This document shows, piece by piece, positions 34,702 through 47,451 of a stretch of DNA of 64,000 bases. Source of the stretch: Brachynemurus nebulosus (taxonomy: Eukaryota; Arthropoda; Insecta; Neuroptera; Myrmeleontidae); the NCBI GenBank assembly GCA_035578155.1, contig JAPWDM010000001.1:10515543-10579542 (forward strand), given 5' to 3'. The notes below the pieces were generated by a model. It made no database searches. It had not been told where the DNA came from and saw nothing but the letters and a program-made list of their open reading frames with translations. The position numbers and the translations under genes are program-made. Position 1 is the stretch's first letter; every line of letters begins with the position of its first letter.

Positions 34702-35678
34702 TAGGGATGTCGTTTTTTTAAAAAAAAATCGATTATTGAATCGATTCGTAATTGCCAACAAAAGAATCGATACTTAAATTATCGATTGTATTCAAAATCG
34801 ATTCCAAGAAATCGATTCAAATTTGCTGTAGCAAAAGTGGCGGTAACTTTTAAGTAAAAATTTATAATCCAGAAGGATTAACTTTCGAAGTCTTTTGTTA
34901 AAGACTGTTAAGCGTGTACATACTTAATTACCAACATTTTTTTAGAATTTTATTCTGTGGTATAGAGATGAATCACAACATCATAACAAAGTTGACAATT
35001 TTTGTTTTCATTTGATAAAAATGTTAAAGTCAAATTTATATATAAAGAAAATGACTCATTTCAAAAATAAAGTTTTGTCACATATAAAAGATATTATAAT
35101 TTCTACTATCCTTTTTCAATATATTAGATAGTAAATCCTGTGAGAGATAGCTATATTACGAGTCTGTCTAAGAGATACATTTATGAGAATGAGTCATTTG
35201 CAGTTGTCGTTGCTTTCTCTATAATTGTATAAATATTATCTAAATTGTACTAAATGTTGAGAAGTTTTTATGTAATTGCATACAAAGTTTTTTTATAGAT
35301 TAAGGGATAAAAAAAAATGAGTTTTTTTTTGTTTTAAATTTCCCGCCTAAACTTTATTGTTTTGTACATGGTACAGTTGTCAATTTGTCAATTTTGACAA
35401 TTTGATTTGATGCATAGACATTTGATTATATGCGTTTGATGCTTAAAATTTAATAATCGTAGTACCGACAATAAATTTAAATTTAAATTAATAAATAAAT
35501 AGCAAAGTATAAAGAAAAAAGCAATTTATGTTTTGGAAAAAAAAAATCGTTTCGCGATTTCCATAAAATAAAAATCGATGTGTGAATCGATCTCAAAATC
35601 AATAATCGATTAAAAATCGGTTTCCATACTTCCGATTAATCGATTTCTCGATTTATCGATTAAAAAACGACATCCCTA
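34702..35678. mobile_element. hAT element, family II (ATCGATT word)
   Basis: Ends tagggatgtcgttttttta and taaaaaacgacatcccta. The flanking 8-bp duplication tatacaag is perfect (34694-34701 and 35679-35686). Both subterminal regions contain many aatcgatt or tcgattaa words. The 977-bp interior has no transposase. The perfect duplication suggests a fairly recent insertion. Confidence 0.92.
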
Positions 35679-36132
35679 TATACAAGTATACTTGTGAATA
35701 ATTGGTTTTATGGCAACGGAAACTGTATTAGCGTACATTATGGGACTGCACTAATAAAATAATAACATAAAGTTAGGGTGAGTGCGGGATAGAACATTTT
35801 GAAAACATTTAATAATTCTTTGTGTATGCATTTAATTGATTTGAAATTTGGTACATAGTAAATGTAAACATTATTCTTTAAAATTATTTATAAATAAACT
35901 TAAATTCTCAGTCGTAAAAGATTTATAATTTACATTTTTGTAGAGCGTCTAAAGCGGCGTCTCTCCCACACCTATGGGAGAGATGCCACATCAAAAAAGG
36001 AGAGACGCCGCATAGGTAATATTAAAAATTTTGCACTTTTTTGGCGCAGCGTCCCTCTTGAATATATATTACACATATCCCCATACACAGTGCATGTCAT
36101 ATGTAACCATTTTTGACACTTTATACATCTTA

Positions 36133-37224
36133 CGGCCGGTTTTAGAAACGGAGTTTAAGCTTAAGCTTAACTAAACCTAGTTTAAAAGTTAAACCCAGTT
36201 TATCTTCGCGTCTGCTTTACAATACAATTTAAAGCAAAGTTTAAGTAAGCTTGTGTTGGCGAACCTGCTTTCAATCATTTGCTCATTTCATTCAATACAT
36301 GTATGTGTATGTAGCTGTATCCGGCAAAGTCGGTAAAATAACTCTATTTTACCAACCGTTCAACCGTATGTATCCAGCATATCCAGATATACGCTTCATA
36401 CTAGATATAGGCTACAAACGTAACCTATATAGAAATAACGCTATAAAGGAAAAAAGTTATTTTAATTAATAAAATTAAAAAAAGAAATTTAAAATTTAAA
36501 AAAATGAATGACACAAATGAAAAAAAAAGATCAGTAAAATTCATGAGTAATATTTCAGCATGGTGGCCACAGATTTTTAAAGATCAAATTCACTGACTTT
36601 TCCAGGTTTTCCAGAAATTTTATTAAAAAATTCCCTGACTATTTTGTGAAAAATGCTGCCCCTATTTTATCCCAAAAAGCTAAAAAAAATTTTAATAACT
36701 TTTTAACACTTTTTCTTAAAAAAGTAAATGATGAGCAAAAAAAAAAAAGAAATCCGCCCCAATTTTTAAATCTAATCTCAAAACAAGTGAAAAATTGATT
36801 GAAGTTTTGTACCTAAATAAACAAAATTATAAAAATTAATTTTTTCCAGTCTTCTGGTAAAATTCCCTGACTTCCAAAAAGTTCAGAATTCCCTGGCATT
36901 TCCAGGTTTTCCAGTAATGCGGTCACCATGATTGAGTATTTAATTGTTCTAGTAGAGAAATATAAAAATCATATAAAAATATAATCGAATCTCTGAAAGC
37001 GACCTCAGCCATAGAGAAGTCAAATGCTCCTTGTTACATCGTAGTTATATCTTTTCTATGATCTTAACTAGATAAGCTCAGTTTAAATGATTTAAGCCAC
37101 CTTTATTGGTAGTTTAAATATAAGCCGAGTTTAACAGATAAACTCAATATGTAAAACGGTCTCTTTTACTTAAACTTGGTTTAACTAATAAACTCAGTTT
37201 AAACTCGGTTTGTAAAACCGGCCA
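36133..37224. mobile_element. PIF/Harbinger-like MITE nested in the 35776 element
   Basis: Inverted ends cggccggttttagaaacgga and cggtttgtaaaaccggcca. TTA on both sides (36130-36132 and 37225-37227) fits the 3-bp target duplication of PIF/Harbinger. Subterminal regions contain repeated gtttaaact/agtttaa words. A third MITE lies within it. Confidence 0.75.
36559..36931. mobile_element. innermost nested MITE, ends catggtggcc
   Basis: catggtggccaca and gcggtcaccatg are inverted ends, followed inward by ttccaggttttcca-type text at both ends (36601 and 36900). A target duplication could not be fixed, so the superfamily is open; hAT-like is possible. Confidence 0.55.
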
Positions 37225-38080
37225 TTAGTCAGTTAATTTTTTTCGTTGTATGATTGTGAGTACTACCCAAAACATTCGATATACAGGAAATCATCATTAT
37301 TTCCGTTATCTTCACTAATATCAGAGCTCTTCCTGACCCATTACTGGATCTTTTATATTTACGTAGCATAATTTACAGCCAAAAATAAAACTGTATAATT
37401 AAGGTATATGTTTTTCATATGTAATATGATGCGGCATCTATCCTTTTTATTGGGATAGATGCCGCATGTTGCTATAGCAAGCATAGTGCGGAATTCTAAC
37501 CGAAAGTTTTATACAATACTTTTAAAATATACCTAAATTCATAACAAAACTCATTTTTCTTAAAATAATGAAATATACATTCTTAAATTCGAATGAATTA
37601 AATGCTTAATAAAATATTTATGTAAAATACTTACATTTCGATAATAAAAGATTGGATAATTTCTAAACTAATGCACTGATCATAAATTTACCCATATACA
37701 GTGTAAATTAACAACCTATTTTAAACATATAATCCATTATTAGCGCTATTTATTAATCAGCGAACAAATTATGGCTACTGCGGCATCTCTCCCGCACTTA
37801 CCCTATATTTTATTGACTCCGCTTCAGTTAATTGAATGTTTTCGATATATCTAACATGCTTACTACATAAGTGGCTTATCAGTTACGTTTTGAACATACT
37901 TCGTTAACAAATTCTAGATAAATTTTCCATCTCTCAAAATGAAAATATTCAACTTCAATAACATCATTTCGTCAAGTATTTTGCACACTCACTGAGGAGT
38001 GTACACTACACGTCCTGCTGAGGAGGGCCAGCTCGAGGTAGGTCCCGCGCTTCTGAAGGTTTGCGCTGCTGACTTATGAC

Positions 38081-38393
38081 TAGGGGTGTTATGTGTATGA
38101 AATTTCGGATACGCATATGGATATTTAAAACTACGGATAACTGTTTTTAGTAAACTTTCTTTTAGAAGAAAGGGGAAAATTGTAGCAAAAAAAAGTGAAC
38201 GCAAAACACGATCCAACAAAAATCTATCAAAAGAAATACAAATAGCAAAACTTTCTTATATTTAAACTCACTTTTCCAACGGCAATTGCCTGTTATTATC
38301 CGAAACAAATCTGAAACTTTTCTTTTGGATACGGTTTCGGTTTTAGATATTTAATTATTTCGGTTACGGTTACGGATATCCATAAAATTCCTA
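38081..38393. mobile_element. hAT MITE family III, copy 2
   Basis: Ends taggggtgttatgtgtatga and gatatccataaaattccta. The 8-bp duplication cttatgac/cttatgat has one mismatch. The interior has ccgaaac and ttacggttacggatatcc words as in the 12950 copy. Confidence 0.85.
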
Positions 38394-39272
38394 CTTATGA
38401 TGACTCTGATTATAACGATATTATCAACGAATTGGCTATAAAACATGTAAAGAAATAAAACAAAAGTCACATTATTGTAACCGTACTCTGGTTAGCCGGC
38501 TGGGAAACTGACTAATTTAAGTAAAAAACTTAAGTATGTTATAAATAAGTTTGAAGAAGCCTGTTTGAAGAAATTGATTTACTCCGCAGTTGGTCTTTGA
38601 TAGAATTATTTCTTACTTTGTAACTGCCAGATATTGTATAGACGACCTTTTTGAGGATTTGCTTTACTTTCAACAAATATAAAAATTATGTGAAATATAT
38701 TTGAGTGGTTTTATTTGATACATTCGTATCATATTATCCCCTCGGGTCTTTACTAACTCTGAGGCAATGAACTTCACATTCGGGATCAACACAAAAGTAA
38801 AAAGTTTCGTCTCAATTATATACTTAAGTAGTTACTTAATAGTTTAGGACCTGGAAAATATAAATTCAGCTTTTAGTACCGTCAGTTGGAGAGAATGTAG
38901 ACGATTTTTCAGTCTTTTGGCAATAAATTGTTTAGAGCTTATCTAAAAAATTCTAAAAAAAATAATTTAAATGCTTTAATATCACGAGCATATAGGGCAG
39001 TAATAAAAATATCAAAATTGGTACTGCAACATTTTTTTTTTTTTTTGTTTATATAGTGTCGAGATTCGCCCCTATGTGTGGGGTGAATCGAGACAGTGCT
39101 TTATTTGCAATATATATCACATTTAGTCATGCATAATTATGGGTAAAATCGGACATAAAAAGATAAAAATAGCTGAATTTCCAATTTGAAAATTCGCTAA
39201 ACTAAATAACTGCATCGAATGACTTTTGATGGGTGAATAAAACATTTTGGATTTAAATGAATTTTATTTCGA

Positions 39273-39455
39273 TTAGCCTTTGAGTCTATCATGCAAGGTC
39301 GATTTGGAAAAATGGAAATATTCAGCAGCTTGTCTGAGCGATTTTCTTTTATTTTTAATATCGGAAAGAAGGGGCGCAACAACTACATATCTACAGGAGG
39401 TCCAACAAAAATTTAAATTATCATATTTTTTGATAACGCAGTTCTCCGATACCAA
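39273..39455 (-). pseudogene. pogo-like transposase psq helix-turn-helix fragment
   Basis: The minus-strand frame ends in KSLRQAAEYFHFSKSTLHD then RLKG and stop. This matches the psq-type DNA-binding helix-turn-helix at the N-terminus of pogo-like transposases, where S(L/M)R-AA--F-I--STL--R--G is the usual pattern. Nothing downstream resembles the CENP-B-like domain or the DDE core; only about 400 bp remain to the element end, so the gene is deleted. Confidence 0.7.
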
Positions 39456-39838
39456 TGGAAAATGTTGTAATAAAATGTCTCCGAAAATTTGATTTTCAAA
39501 TTAAAAATATTAGTAAACCACTAAAAATTTTACTTTTTAATATAAATAAAATAAATTGAAGGAAAATTTCCAGGTAATTTTAGGGGGTCCGGATCTCTTG
39601 GACCTCCCCGGTTGTTGCGCCTCTGTCGAAAAGAGCCAATTTTATGTTATCTAGACTACAGTTTATGTAGTTTATACCCACTTTCTTTTTATACAGACGC
39701 AACATGGTGTATGAATTCGCCCCACCTATAGACAATTTTTTGTTAATCAATTTATAAAAAAAAATTAAGCACAATACAGCTTTCATTTTTGATACATATA
39801 TTGTCAAAAAAACGCCAAACATTTTGTTGCCAGTCCCT

Positions 39839-39842
<4 letters not shown>

Positions 39843-39900
<58 letters not shown>
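39843..39900. repeat. (TA)n microsatellite
   Basis: About 29 TA units. Confidence 0.95.
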
Positions 39901-39901
<1 letters not shown>

Positions 39902-40163
39902 CTGTTTTTTGTACAGCAGTTTCTTTAAAAGATTTCAAAACGCGCGTTATTATTAAATATTATAAACAATGCGCCTCTAAAATAACAAAATACAAAGATG
40001 TCACGTTCACCGCTTCTCTTTGATGACTAACTCATAACTGACAAAATTCAGTAGCATAAATTCATCTATGACCTTGTACGGTTATAACACTGACGAAGAA
40101 ATATCGAGAGGCAGCTCTGTCTAGATTCGCCCCTACTGTCTCGGTTCGCCCCAACTGGTGGTA

Positions 40164-43100
40164 TATGAAGCTTTTCAAAAGCATTCATCCAGGTATTTGG
40201 TTTTCTACGTTTTTTAGACTCCAAAACGTTAAAATTTGCTGAAAACCGCATTTGCTCAAATTGATTTGATGATCATACTTTTCCTTCTTAGCCTATATGG
40301 AAGATTTCTAACAACTTTCAAAGAAATAATAAAACTTACCAATTATATTAACACTAAAAATATATAAACTCCCCCATAAAATAATGCATTTGAAGTTTTT
40401 GGCACATGTTGTTAATTTTCAATAAATGTCGAAGCACATACGAGTATGTATGTGGTTTGTTTTCAGAAACAGAACCCAATGAGGGTGAAATAACTAAATT
40501 TAAGAACGAGTATAAATATTTTTGCTGACATAAACATATAAAAATATAAACTAATCAACACGAAAATGGTGGAGACGTGTTCAGGGTACGAAATGAAACA
40601 TGTGTTTACTATACATATTTTTACTAAAAGCTTGCGTAACTGTTTATTTCGTGTACCGCAGCTAAACTTCAAAAATGTCTATAAAGACTGCTATATAGTA
40701 TATGTAGTATAAACTATAGTGACTTCCTATTATATTTGATAGTATTTGATTTAGGTCAAATTTTAAATGTAGTAATCGTAGTAACTCAATAAACATCGTG
40801 TTATTAGTTATTTAGTATAGATATTTCGCCTATTAATATTACCACCTGATTGTAGAATCAGGCCACTGGATTTAAGAACCCTAAAAATGTTGTGCTCTGG
40901 GAGCGACTTTAATCAAGCCTCCTCCCGGGAAGAATCCACTTTTCCTCAAATTAAAAGTGGCGAGCAAAAAAAAAAAATACTTTCACATAATTTTTCAAAA
41001 TTCCAAATTATTTTTATCTTTGTTGCGTCCTATTTCTTTTCCCTGTTGTGCATGTCCCTTCTTACCATGCGCCTTAGAGCGGCTACTCTACCTGCTCCAT
41101 TATAGTTACGGCTTTGACAAAACGTTATTATTTCGTAAAATGGGTAAAAATTTTCATTCGTTTTACATATTATTTACATTTGTTTGAACTAATATACGCC
41201 AAATTTTAATAATGATTTGTATTCTACAGTTCGACAGACTAAACGTTTAGCCGCTTTGTAAAATAATTGGATTGAGTTTCTACTTTTGTTGCTTGTAGCG
41301 TGTGATGGTTGTTATGGTGGTGGTCGTGACACCTAGCGGTCGAATTTTGAATTAATGAGTTGGTAGTTCTAATATCAGCTATAATAATACCTAGTGATCA
41401 ATTGTTGAAATAACTACGAGCCATCTAGCGATCAGTGGCCTAACTATTATCTTTTGAGTTAGTTTGTAGTGTTTGTGATTCCCATGTTTAACTCCTTTAA
41501 ATGATTAAGACGAGTTAACTCGTCCTGCAATATGGCTGCAGTGACAGACTTTTCGAAATACGGTATATTTCTAAATAATGTTTAATTTTATCAACATAGT
41601 TCAGTATAATTTATATTTTGTAAATTCCTAGGATCCACTTTTTTGATTTTGGGATCTCCGATTTTTTTCTATTTCTTTTGTTGTAACCTTATCTATTGTA
41701 CTTATCACTGGTAGTAAAAAGTCCGGCATTTTGAGACAAAAAATTGTTTCCATATAGTTTGTTTAAAAGAGTTAAATGTTTTGATATTTTTTGAATTTTT
41801 GAATTGAAAAATAATTTAGTAGTGGGGACTATCGCTAATGGTATATATGATTATGTTAGGGATAGAAGAGTAGAGATGAGATTTGGTTTCGTTAGAGATA
41901 GGCCCTAACAAAATAATTGTTGCTTTAAGTAAAATTAAAAATGTAATTGACTTTTGGTTTTTTAGGCGGTTTTAAATCAATTACCGCAAACTAGTTTCGG
42001 AAATTATTATTACGACACAATCGTTATTTTATATTTTATTTATTTTAAAAATATTGACTTTTTTGTTAAACAATGAAATTGTTGTTTTGGAATTTTCTGT
42101 ATAAGAACATTGAATAAAGTGATTACATAAAACACACAAAGAAGTGTAATACTTTCAACAGGAACCTAGACTTTGGACTTTTCAGGCTTCCAATACGCTA
42201 ATATTCTTGCGACATTGTTGTGAAAATTTAAGTAGCGGTTTTTGGCGCGAAATTTAAGTATTTTAATTATAAGCAAATCGCCTCAACTGTTACAAGCGCT
42301 TCCTAGGAAACATAATACATGCTTAGGTTGTACCTATAACTGTTACTAACTACTAAATATTAGAACTCGATACCAATACTGGAAATGCTGGAAGTTAAAA
42401 TCATTAAAACAATTTATATCGGATAATAATTCGATGAGCTTTCGCCTGGAGGGGACACGAAATTCTACTACAGCGCACCGCCCAAGGCGTATTATGACAG
42501 CACTCTCAGCTATATTATATTGATTTTGTACGTTGCTTCTATTTATACTAATTTGTCGTATTTTGTTGTACGCAAAATGTAGCCTTTGTACTTTTTATTT
42601 GTTCAATAAAAAAATTTAAATTGAATATTAAAAAAAAAATTAAAATATCAGAGTTAATAATTGAAATTAATTTAAAAATGGATAGGAAGGAGTGAATTAA
42701 AGAAGAAGATACAAAATTAATTAAATATTTGTCAAACTTAACATTTTTTTTTTTTAATGGAAAATATAAAAATTATAAAAACTGTGATCATAAAAATAAA
42801 ATATTGTACAATAAGTCCACCGTAAACTGAATAATTTGAAAAATCACCAGAAATTTTTTTAAACAGTTACTTCTTTTTTTAAAATATAAATTTGACTATA
42901 ACATGAAGCAAACTTTTCTGTCTCCGTAACTTTTTTAACGATTATAGCAAATAAAAATCACATTAATGTTTCTTAATCAAAATTTGACATTAGGTGTCAA
43001 CTGTTGTATGTCGACACGGTTTTGAGAGCACTGTCGGAGAGTTTGCTATCAGACAGTTTTCCGGAGAGTGAAAGTTATTGAAAGTACTGTCAAGTGGACA

Positions 43101-43272
43101 ATGAACTATCAACTTTTTGGATAGTTACTTCTGCTAGTTACTCTCAAATGGGCACGTACCCTAACGTCGTCAGATTGAAAAGTGACAGTTATAAAATGAG
43201 ATGAAACTGACCATTTCTGGTCATCGAATTTCGAAAATCTTCAAGATAGTTGAAACAATAATAGATCGTGGT
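40164..43272. other. long interval without recognised gene
   Basis: AT-rich with slightly GC-richer patches at 40.87-41.1 kb, 41.3-41.5 kb and 42.43-42.5 kb. A perfect 16-bp palindrome gacgagttaactcgtc sits at 41509-41524. No domain, terminal repeat pair or splice-framed exon could be supported. Confidence 0.4.
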
Positions 43273-43280
43273 AGCCCAGT

Positions 43281-43744
43281 CAGTGGCGACGATAACGGGC
43301 CCGCAGTGCCCGCGGCGCGGGGAGACCCCCGGCCGGCAGTGATCAACTTATTAATTCCTATGATTTTTTTAAACATTCAAATATATTTTATCGATGGTTT
43401 TACTAAAAACCATCGACTACTATCTACTAGGGCAGACTATGGATAGTTTTCCTTCTCTACTCTGCGGTGCGTTGTGAGGGAGTCACCTTTACAGACAGGT
43501 TCTATATATGCGCGTGCATGTTGCCACTTGTCAGCCAGTTTCTAGTACAACAGTAAACACAGTCTCGTTCTGGCACTCATCAATGTGGGGCGGCAAATTT
43601 TAAAGACGACATTTCTGTAAAAAGAGGGCGGCATTTTTACAACTGACGAGCAAAAAAAAAAAAGGTCGCCGGTTTCAAGTCGTCCAAGGGGGCCTCCAAA
43701 ACGATTCTTACGGGAGGGCCTCTCATTGCTTACCGTCGCCACTG
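43281..43744. mobile_element. hAT MITE, ends cagtggcgac
   Basis: Ends cagtggcgacgataacgggc and gcttaccgtcgccactg. The perfect 8-bp duplication agcccagt lies at 43273-43280 and 43745-43752. The interior is GC-richer, with ggggcggcaaattttaaag and ctcccgtaagaat-like blocks on one strand. Non-coding; open frames over it are by-products. Confidence 0.92.
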
Positions 43745-43752
43745 AGCCCAGT

Positions 43753-44977
43753 TATAGGCGTGCAGTATAAATATATTGATTTTGACGGTTAATTTTGGTA
43801 GATAAATTGGTAGATGGGAACAAATTCAAAGGCATCGTGTAACGTGTGAAGGGCGAGTTTACTGAAGCACGAATTCAACCAAATATGTGATATATTTTTC
43901 AACAAATTTATCACTAAAGGGACCGCATAGAACAAAAAAAAAAAACATGAAAAGTTATTGGGATTGAAAAATTTTTGTGCCAATTATATCAAATCCGTGT
44001 TTAAAAACAATTTCCTGTACGGAACACTTTTTTCTTGTACGTTAAAGACAAAAATTTAAATTTTGTCCTTATTTAAATGGCCGTCATTGTATTCGAAATT
44101 TTATACATATTTTAGTTTAATATGTTTACTAATTAAATTCTGTTAATGACATGCAATCTGGGCTTTATCCGGTTCCGTTTATTTTCAATATAAAATATGT
44201 ATAAAATGTGCGATACATACCACACACACCACCTTTGTTTCAAACAACATGAATGTAATGATTTCATTTTAAAGTAAACAGGTATATTAAACAGTAAACA
44301 TAGTGATATTGATACAGTTACACAATGGGTACGTTCGTGATATTACACGCTTGCAAGCAGATTATATTATTCTAGTATTTGACATCTGTCGGTGTCGTTT
44401 TAAAGCAATATGACGTTGATAATAATAATTATCAAAAAATAAAGCCAACGAAAAGGAGTAGGTACATATTTAGAACGTCATTAAGCCATGAAGCATTTTT
44501 CGTTCTAAGTTTTAATGTTCAGCTAAACTGAACACACGATTTACTTTAGTACGTATGGTTAAATCATTTTTTAATTGACAATTTAACTCATGTGTATCAA
44601 GTCATATAAGAATATTGTGGTTTCTTCACTTTTACCATGGGAAAAAGCAGTTAGGACAGATTTTTACACCGAAAAAAATGGTACAAAACATTTCATTGGT
44701 CATTTTAGTGTAGGTAAACAGGATTAAAACGATACAAAAATTCATATTGGTAAATTTAAATGATTTCAGAACCATGGTAACAATGTATTAAATATTAAAT
44801 AATATGAATTATACTAATTTATTTTATTCTACGACTACCATATAATTGCTTGTTTATTGTACAAAATACTATCTAAGTAAGCTAGGTTTTACATACTGCC
44901 ATATACCCAGCTATACAAAAAATGGCTCTTTACACGCATGTATACTTAAAATACCAAAGCCCACCACACTTTTGTTA

Positions 44978-44980
<3 letters not shown>
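43753..44980. other. AT-rich interval, one repeat end
   Basis: cctgtacggaacactttttt at 44014-44033 matches the right-end motif of the repeat at 58238-59905, probably a solo remnant. Nothing else recognised. Confidence 0.4.

Positions 44981-45050
<70 letters not shown>
44981..45050. repeat. (TA)n microsatellite
   Basis: 35 TA units ending exactly where the next MITE begins. Confidence 0.95.
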
Positions 45051-45052
<2 letters not shown>

Positions 45053-45503
45053 ATGTGAGTTTTTTGAGAGTTGGCATTTTTATTACAACCAAATTTTTAT
45101 GATAGAAATGGTACCGAAAAAGGTTCTTTTCTTGGATGTAATGGAAATGTAACCAACCAAAACACTATCGGTTGAAGTAGCCTGAAATACATATGCATAT
45201 TTTAACCGCCTAACTAATAAATTAAAGAAAAATTAGAAAATTAAACTTGGGTAAAAAATTTTTTTTGCTCATTTATGTAGTTAATTAACGCATTAGATCA
45301 GTTTTGCCGAAAAATTAATATATGGTCTGATTTAAAAATCTATAAGTTTGTATCACAGTTCGAAAACCATAAGAGCTATAAAGCTCCTGACTATAGCAAT
45401 CGGTTACCCCCGACGATATCTACAACTCTTATTTGAACAATTTTTCGATTAAATCAACGGTTTGGCTGTAATAAAAATGGCAACTCTCAAAAAACTCACA
45501 CGG
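45051..45503. mobile_element. TA-flanked MITE with 44-bp inverted ends
   Basis: ccatgtgagttttttgagag (left) and ctctcaaaaaactcacacgg (right) start long, nearly perfect inverted ends that continue through a catttttattaca block. It is flanked by TA (end of the microsatellite on the left, 45504-45505 on the right). No coding capacity. A solo right end occurs at 61955-62048. Confidence 0.85.
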
Positions 45504-45617
45504 TATTTACTATTATTCGTTAAATTGTCTTGTCGTATTACACTCGAGTTTTATGTTTTCTTTGAATAAATTGTGTTTTCTACAACTCAAATTTCTTGCC
45601 TAAAAACAATTTAACGA

Positions 45618-45682
45618 GAAGAACTGTCAGTTAACAAAAACGTGATAGCGAAGCTGATGCGTTTTTGGATTGACAGTTCTTC
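45618..45682. repeat. 12-bp-stem hairpin with inner stem
   Basis: gaagaactgtca and tgacagttcttc pair perfectly; aaaaacg and cgttttt form an inner stem. It may be the end of a foldback or part of the adjoining SINE-like unit. Confidence 0.7.
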
Positions 45683-45794
45683 AAACAACTTCTTTCTAGG
45701 CAACAAAATTTCGTTAGATACCCCCAAATTTATTCGAAAAAACACAAATCTCTCGTGTAATACTAAGTGAAAATCACACAGTGATTGAAAAATT

Positions 45795-45855
45795 ATCAAA
45801 CTCGAATCCAAGATCCCTGACAACCAGTCAAGCGGTTTACCGCTAGGCCATAAGT
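45795..45855 (-). repeat. tRNA-like pol III head (SINE-like)
   Basis: On the minus strand a box-A-like tggcctagcggtaaaccgc (45832-45850) is followed by a box-B-like ggattcgagtttgat (45795-45809), with the central ctgacaacc-type region between. It resembles heads of tRNA-derived SINEs. Acceptor stems do not pair, so a working tRNA is unlikely. Confidence 0.5.
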
Positions 45856-46830
45856 ATTTATCAAACGGATGAAGATATATATGTGCAAAATATAATATAA
45901 TAGTATTAGATATACGAAATACACTTAAAATGAAAAACAGATATAAGGTCATGTGTCTCTTCTCCTGTATGCTCCAAAATAAAAAGATATATACCTCATT
46001 TCAGATACAATTGATCAAGAGTTTTCGTTAAAAAATTAAATAATTCTTATATTCGAAACAAATCAATCTTCTATTCTTTTCTAAAAATAAACTGCAAATT
46101 TAAAATTTACATAAATTCAATAATAAAAGAGATAAAGCCTAGAAAACGGAAATTATTTAAATTCAAAGTGATGAAGCATGGTTAAATTTAACTGAAATGA
46201 ACCATACCTATATCTACGGGCCGTATATAGATATCCACAAAACATACATCGAATTTACTTTGATTATATTTATAATGGCAAAAGTAAACAAGCACACATA
46301 TGAGGGCAGACACATAAAGGTGGCTTTGATCCCCATTTTGAATCAAACAAATTTATCCTTCGTTGAATATTAAATGTAATCAGACAAGCTCTAAGTTTGT
46401 TTTGAAGAGATGACTTTTTTTTTAAAAAGGACCAGCAGATATACACCGCAGTGGGTCGTCCATATACGCTCATATGCATACGCTATGTGTAACAGCTAAG
46501 TAGAATATATCGTTATATTAGTATTCAAAGCATATAGATTAGCAATTTCAATGTAAGGTACTGATGGAATTTGTTGCTGGAGAGATACTGCAGAATGTTT
46601 ATTTCACTCTCTTTATAGCTTTATGTTGTAAAAAGGAAAAGAAAATTTGAGGAAGAATATTTTTAAGGAAGAAAGTAAACTTCTTCAAACGTTTTATACT
46701 GCACCCTTGAATCTTTGACCACTAGCGTACATAACTTTACTGTCCTATAAATATGTAAGTTGCAAAGAATCATATGAAAATAAAATAAATTTTGGTGACA
46801 ACAAAATATAAAGATAATTAATTATAAAAT
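45856..46830. other. AT-rich interval, nothing recognised
   Basis: Only short uninformative open frames; no terminal repeats. Confidence 0.4.
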
Positions 46831-47385
46831 ACTAGCCGTATACCCGATAGGATTTCCTATCGGCAACATCTTTTTATTAGGTACTCATTGCTCACTTTCA
46901 ATATTTTTCAAAAGCCTAAATACCAATTTCCACGTTCATAATTTCAAAAATGACGAACTTCCCATACGAATTCTCATTTCCTGTTTTAACCCCTTAGGGA
47001 ATAAATTTCCAGAAACGTTTACACAGCTGATTATTATTTCTAAATTGAAGCCTAAACACCATATCTTCTGTGCTAAATTTCGTCCATCTAAATTCTAAAC
47101 CCAACAGTTTAGGCTGTGCGTTGTCTGTCAGTCACTGTATAAAATATTATTTATTTGAATAGTCATAGTAACATATTTTTATATATCTAACTTCAAAAAT
47201 GATGAATATCCATAAAAATTTTCATTCCCTATTTAACCCACTTAGGGAGCGAATTTTCAAAAATCCTTCCTTAGTGCTCACCTACGTTACATAGGGAACT
47301 CGTGTGCAAAATTTCATTCTTTCTTTCAACCCAACGGTTTAGGCTGTGCGTTGTCTGTCAGTCAGTCAGTGTTAGAAATTTATTA
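46831..47385 (+). mobile_element. non-LTR 3' tail relic, duplicated
   Basis: Starts actagccgtatacccgat. Two tandem tail units: one to about 47140 (ending gtctgtcagtcactg), a second from about 47160 (ending gtctgtcagtcagtcagtg at 47381). Both have the aacccaac-gtttaggctgtgcg block. The second unit matches 63338-63562 inverted. No reverse transcriptase coding is present. It provides the uninterrupted counterpart of the site holding the TTAA MITE at 6203. Confidence 0.65.
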
Positions 47386-47451
47386 AGTAGATGGTACTGG
47401 AAAACAGAACCGATCCTGATTTTTTGGTCACCTTTGTTCTTGTAATAAAAA

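Larger units (their letters stand above)
35776..37803. mobile_element. TA-flanked element, word gagagatgccgcat
   Basis: Ends gggtgagtgcgggatagaac and ctctcccgcacttaccc are inverted, with TA at 35774-35775 and 37804-37805. The word cggcgtctctccc or gagagatgccgca and variants occurs near 35952, 35978, 36001, 37430, 37456 and 37780. It hosts a PIF/Harbinger-like MITE (36133-37224). Excluding that insertion it is about 0.94 kb. Confidence 0.85.
38879..40161 (-). mobile_element. pogo-like element, word gattcgcccc
   Basis: Ends ccgtcagttggagagaatgt and ggttcgccccaactggtgg form an inverted repeat, with TA at 38877-38878 and 40162-40163. The word gattcgcccc or its complement occurs near 39065, 39089, 39716, 40121 and 40143. 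A psq-type helix-turn-helix relic on the minus strand (39273-39455) supports pogo-like origin. A (TA)n tract lies inside. Confidence 0.8.

Noticed and set aside
43201..43742. GC-richer open frames on both strands
   Set aside because: They are inside or across a hAT MITE with a perfect 8-bp duplication and no transposase similarity.
45611..45952. 113-codon minus-strand open frame
   Set aside because: It runs through the tRNA-like head and a hairpin; no domain and no supporting splice context.
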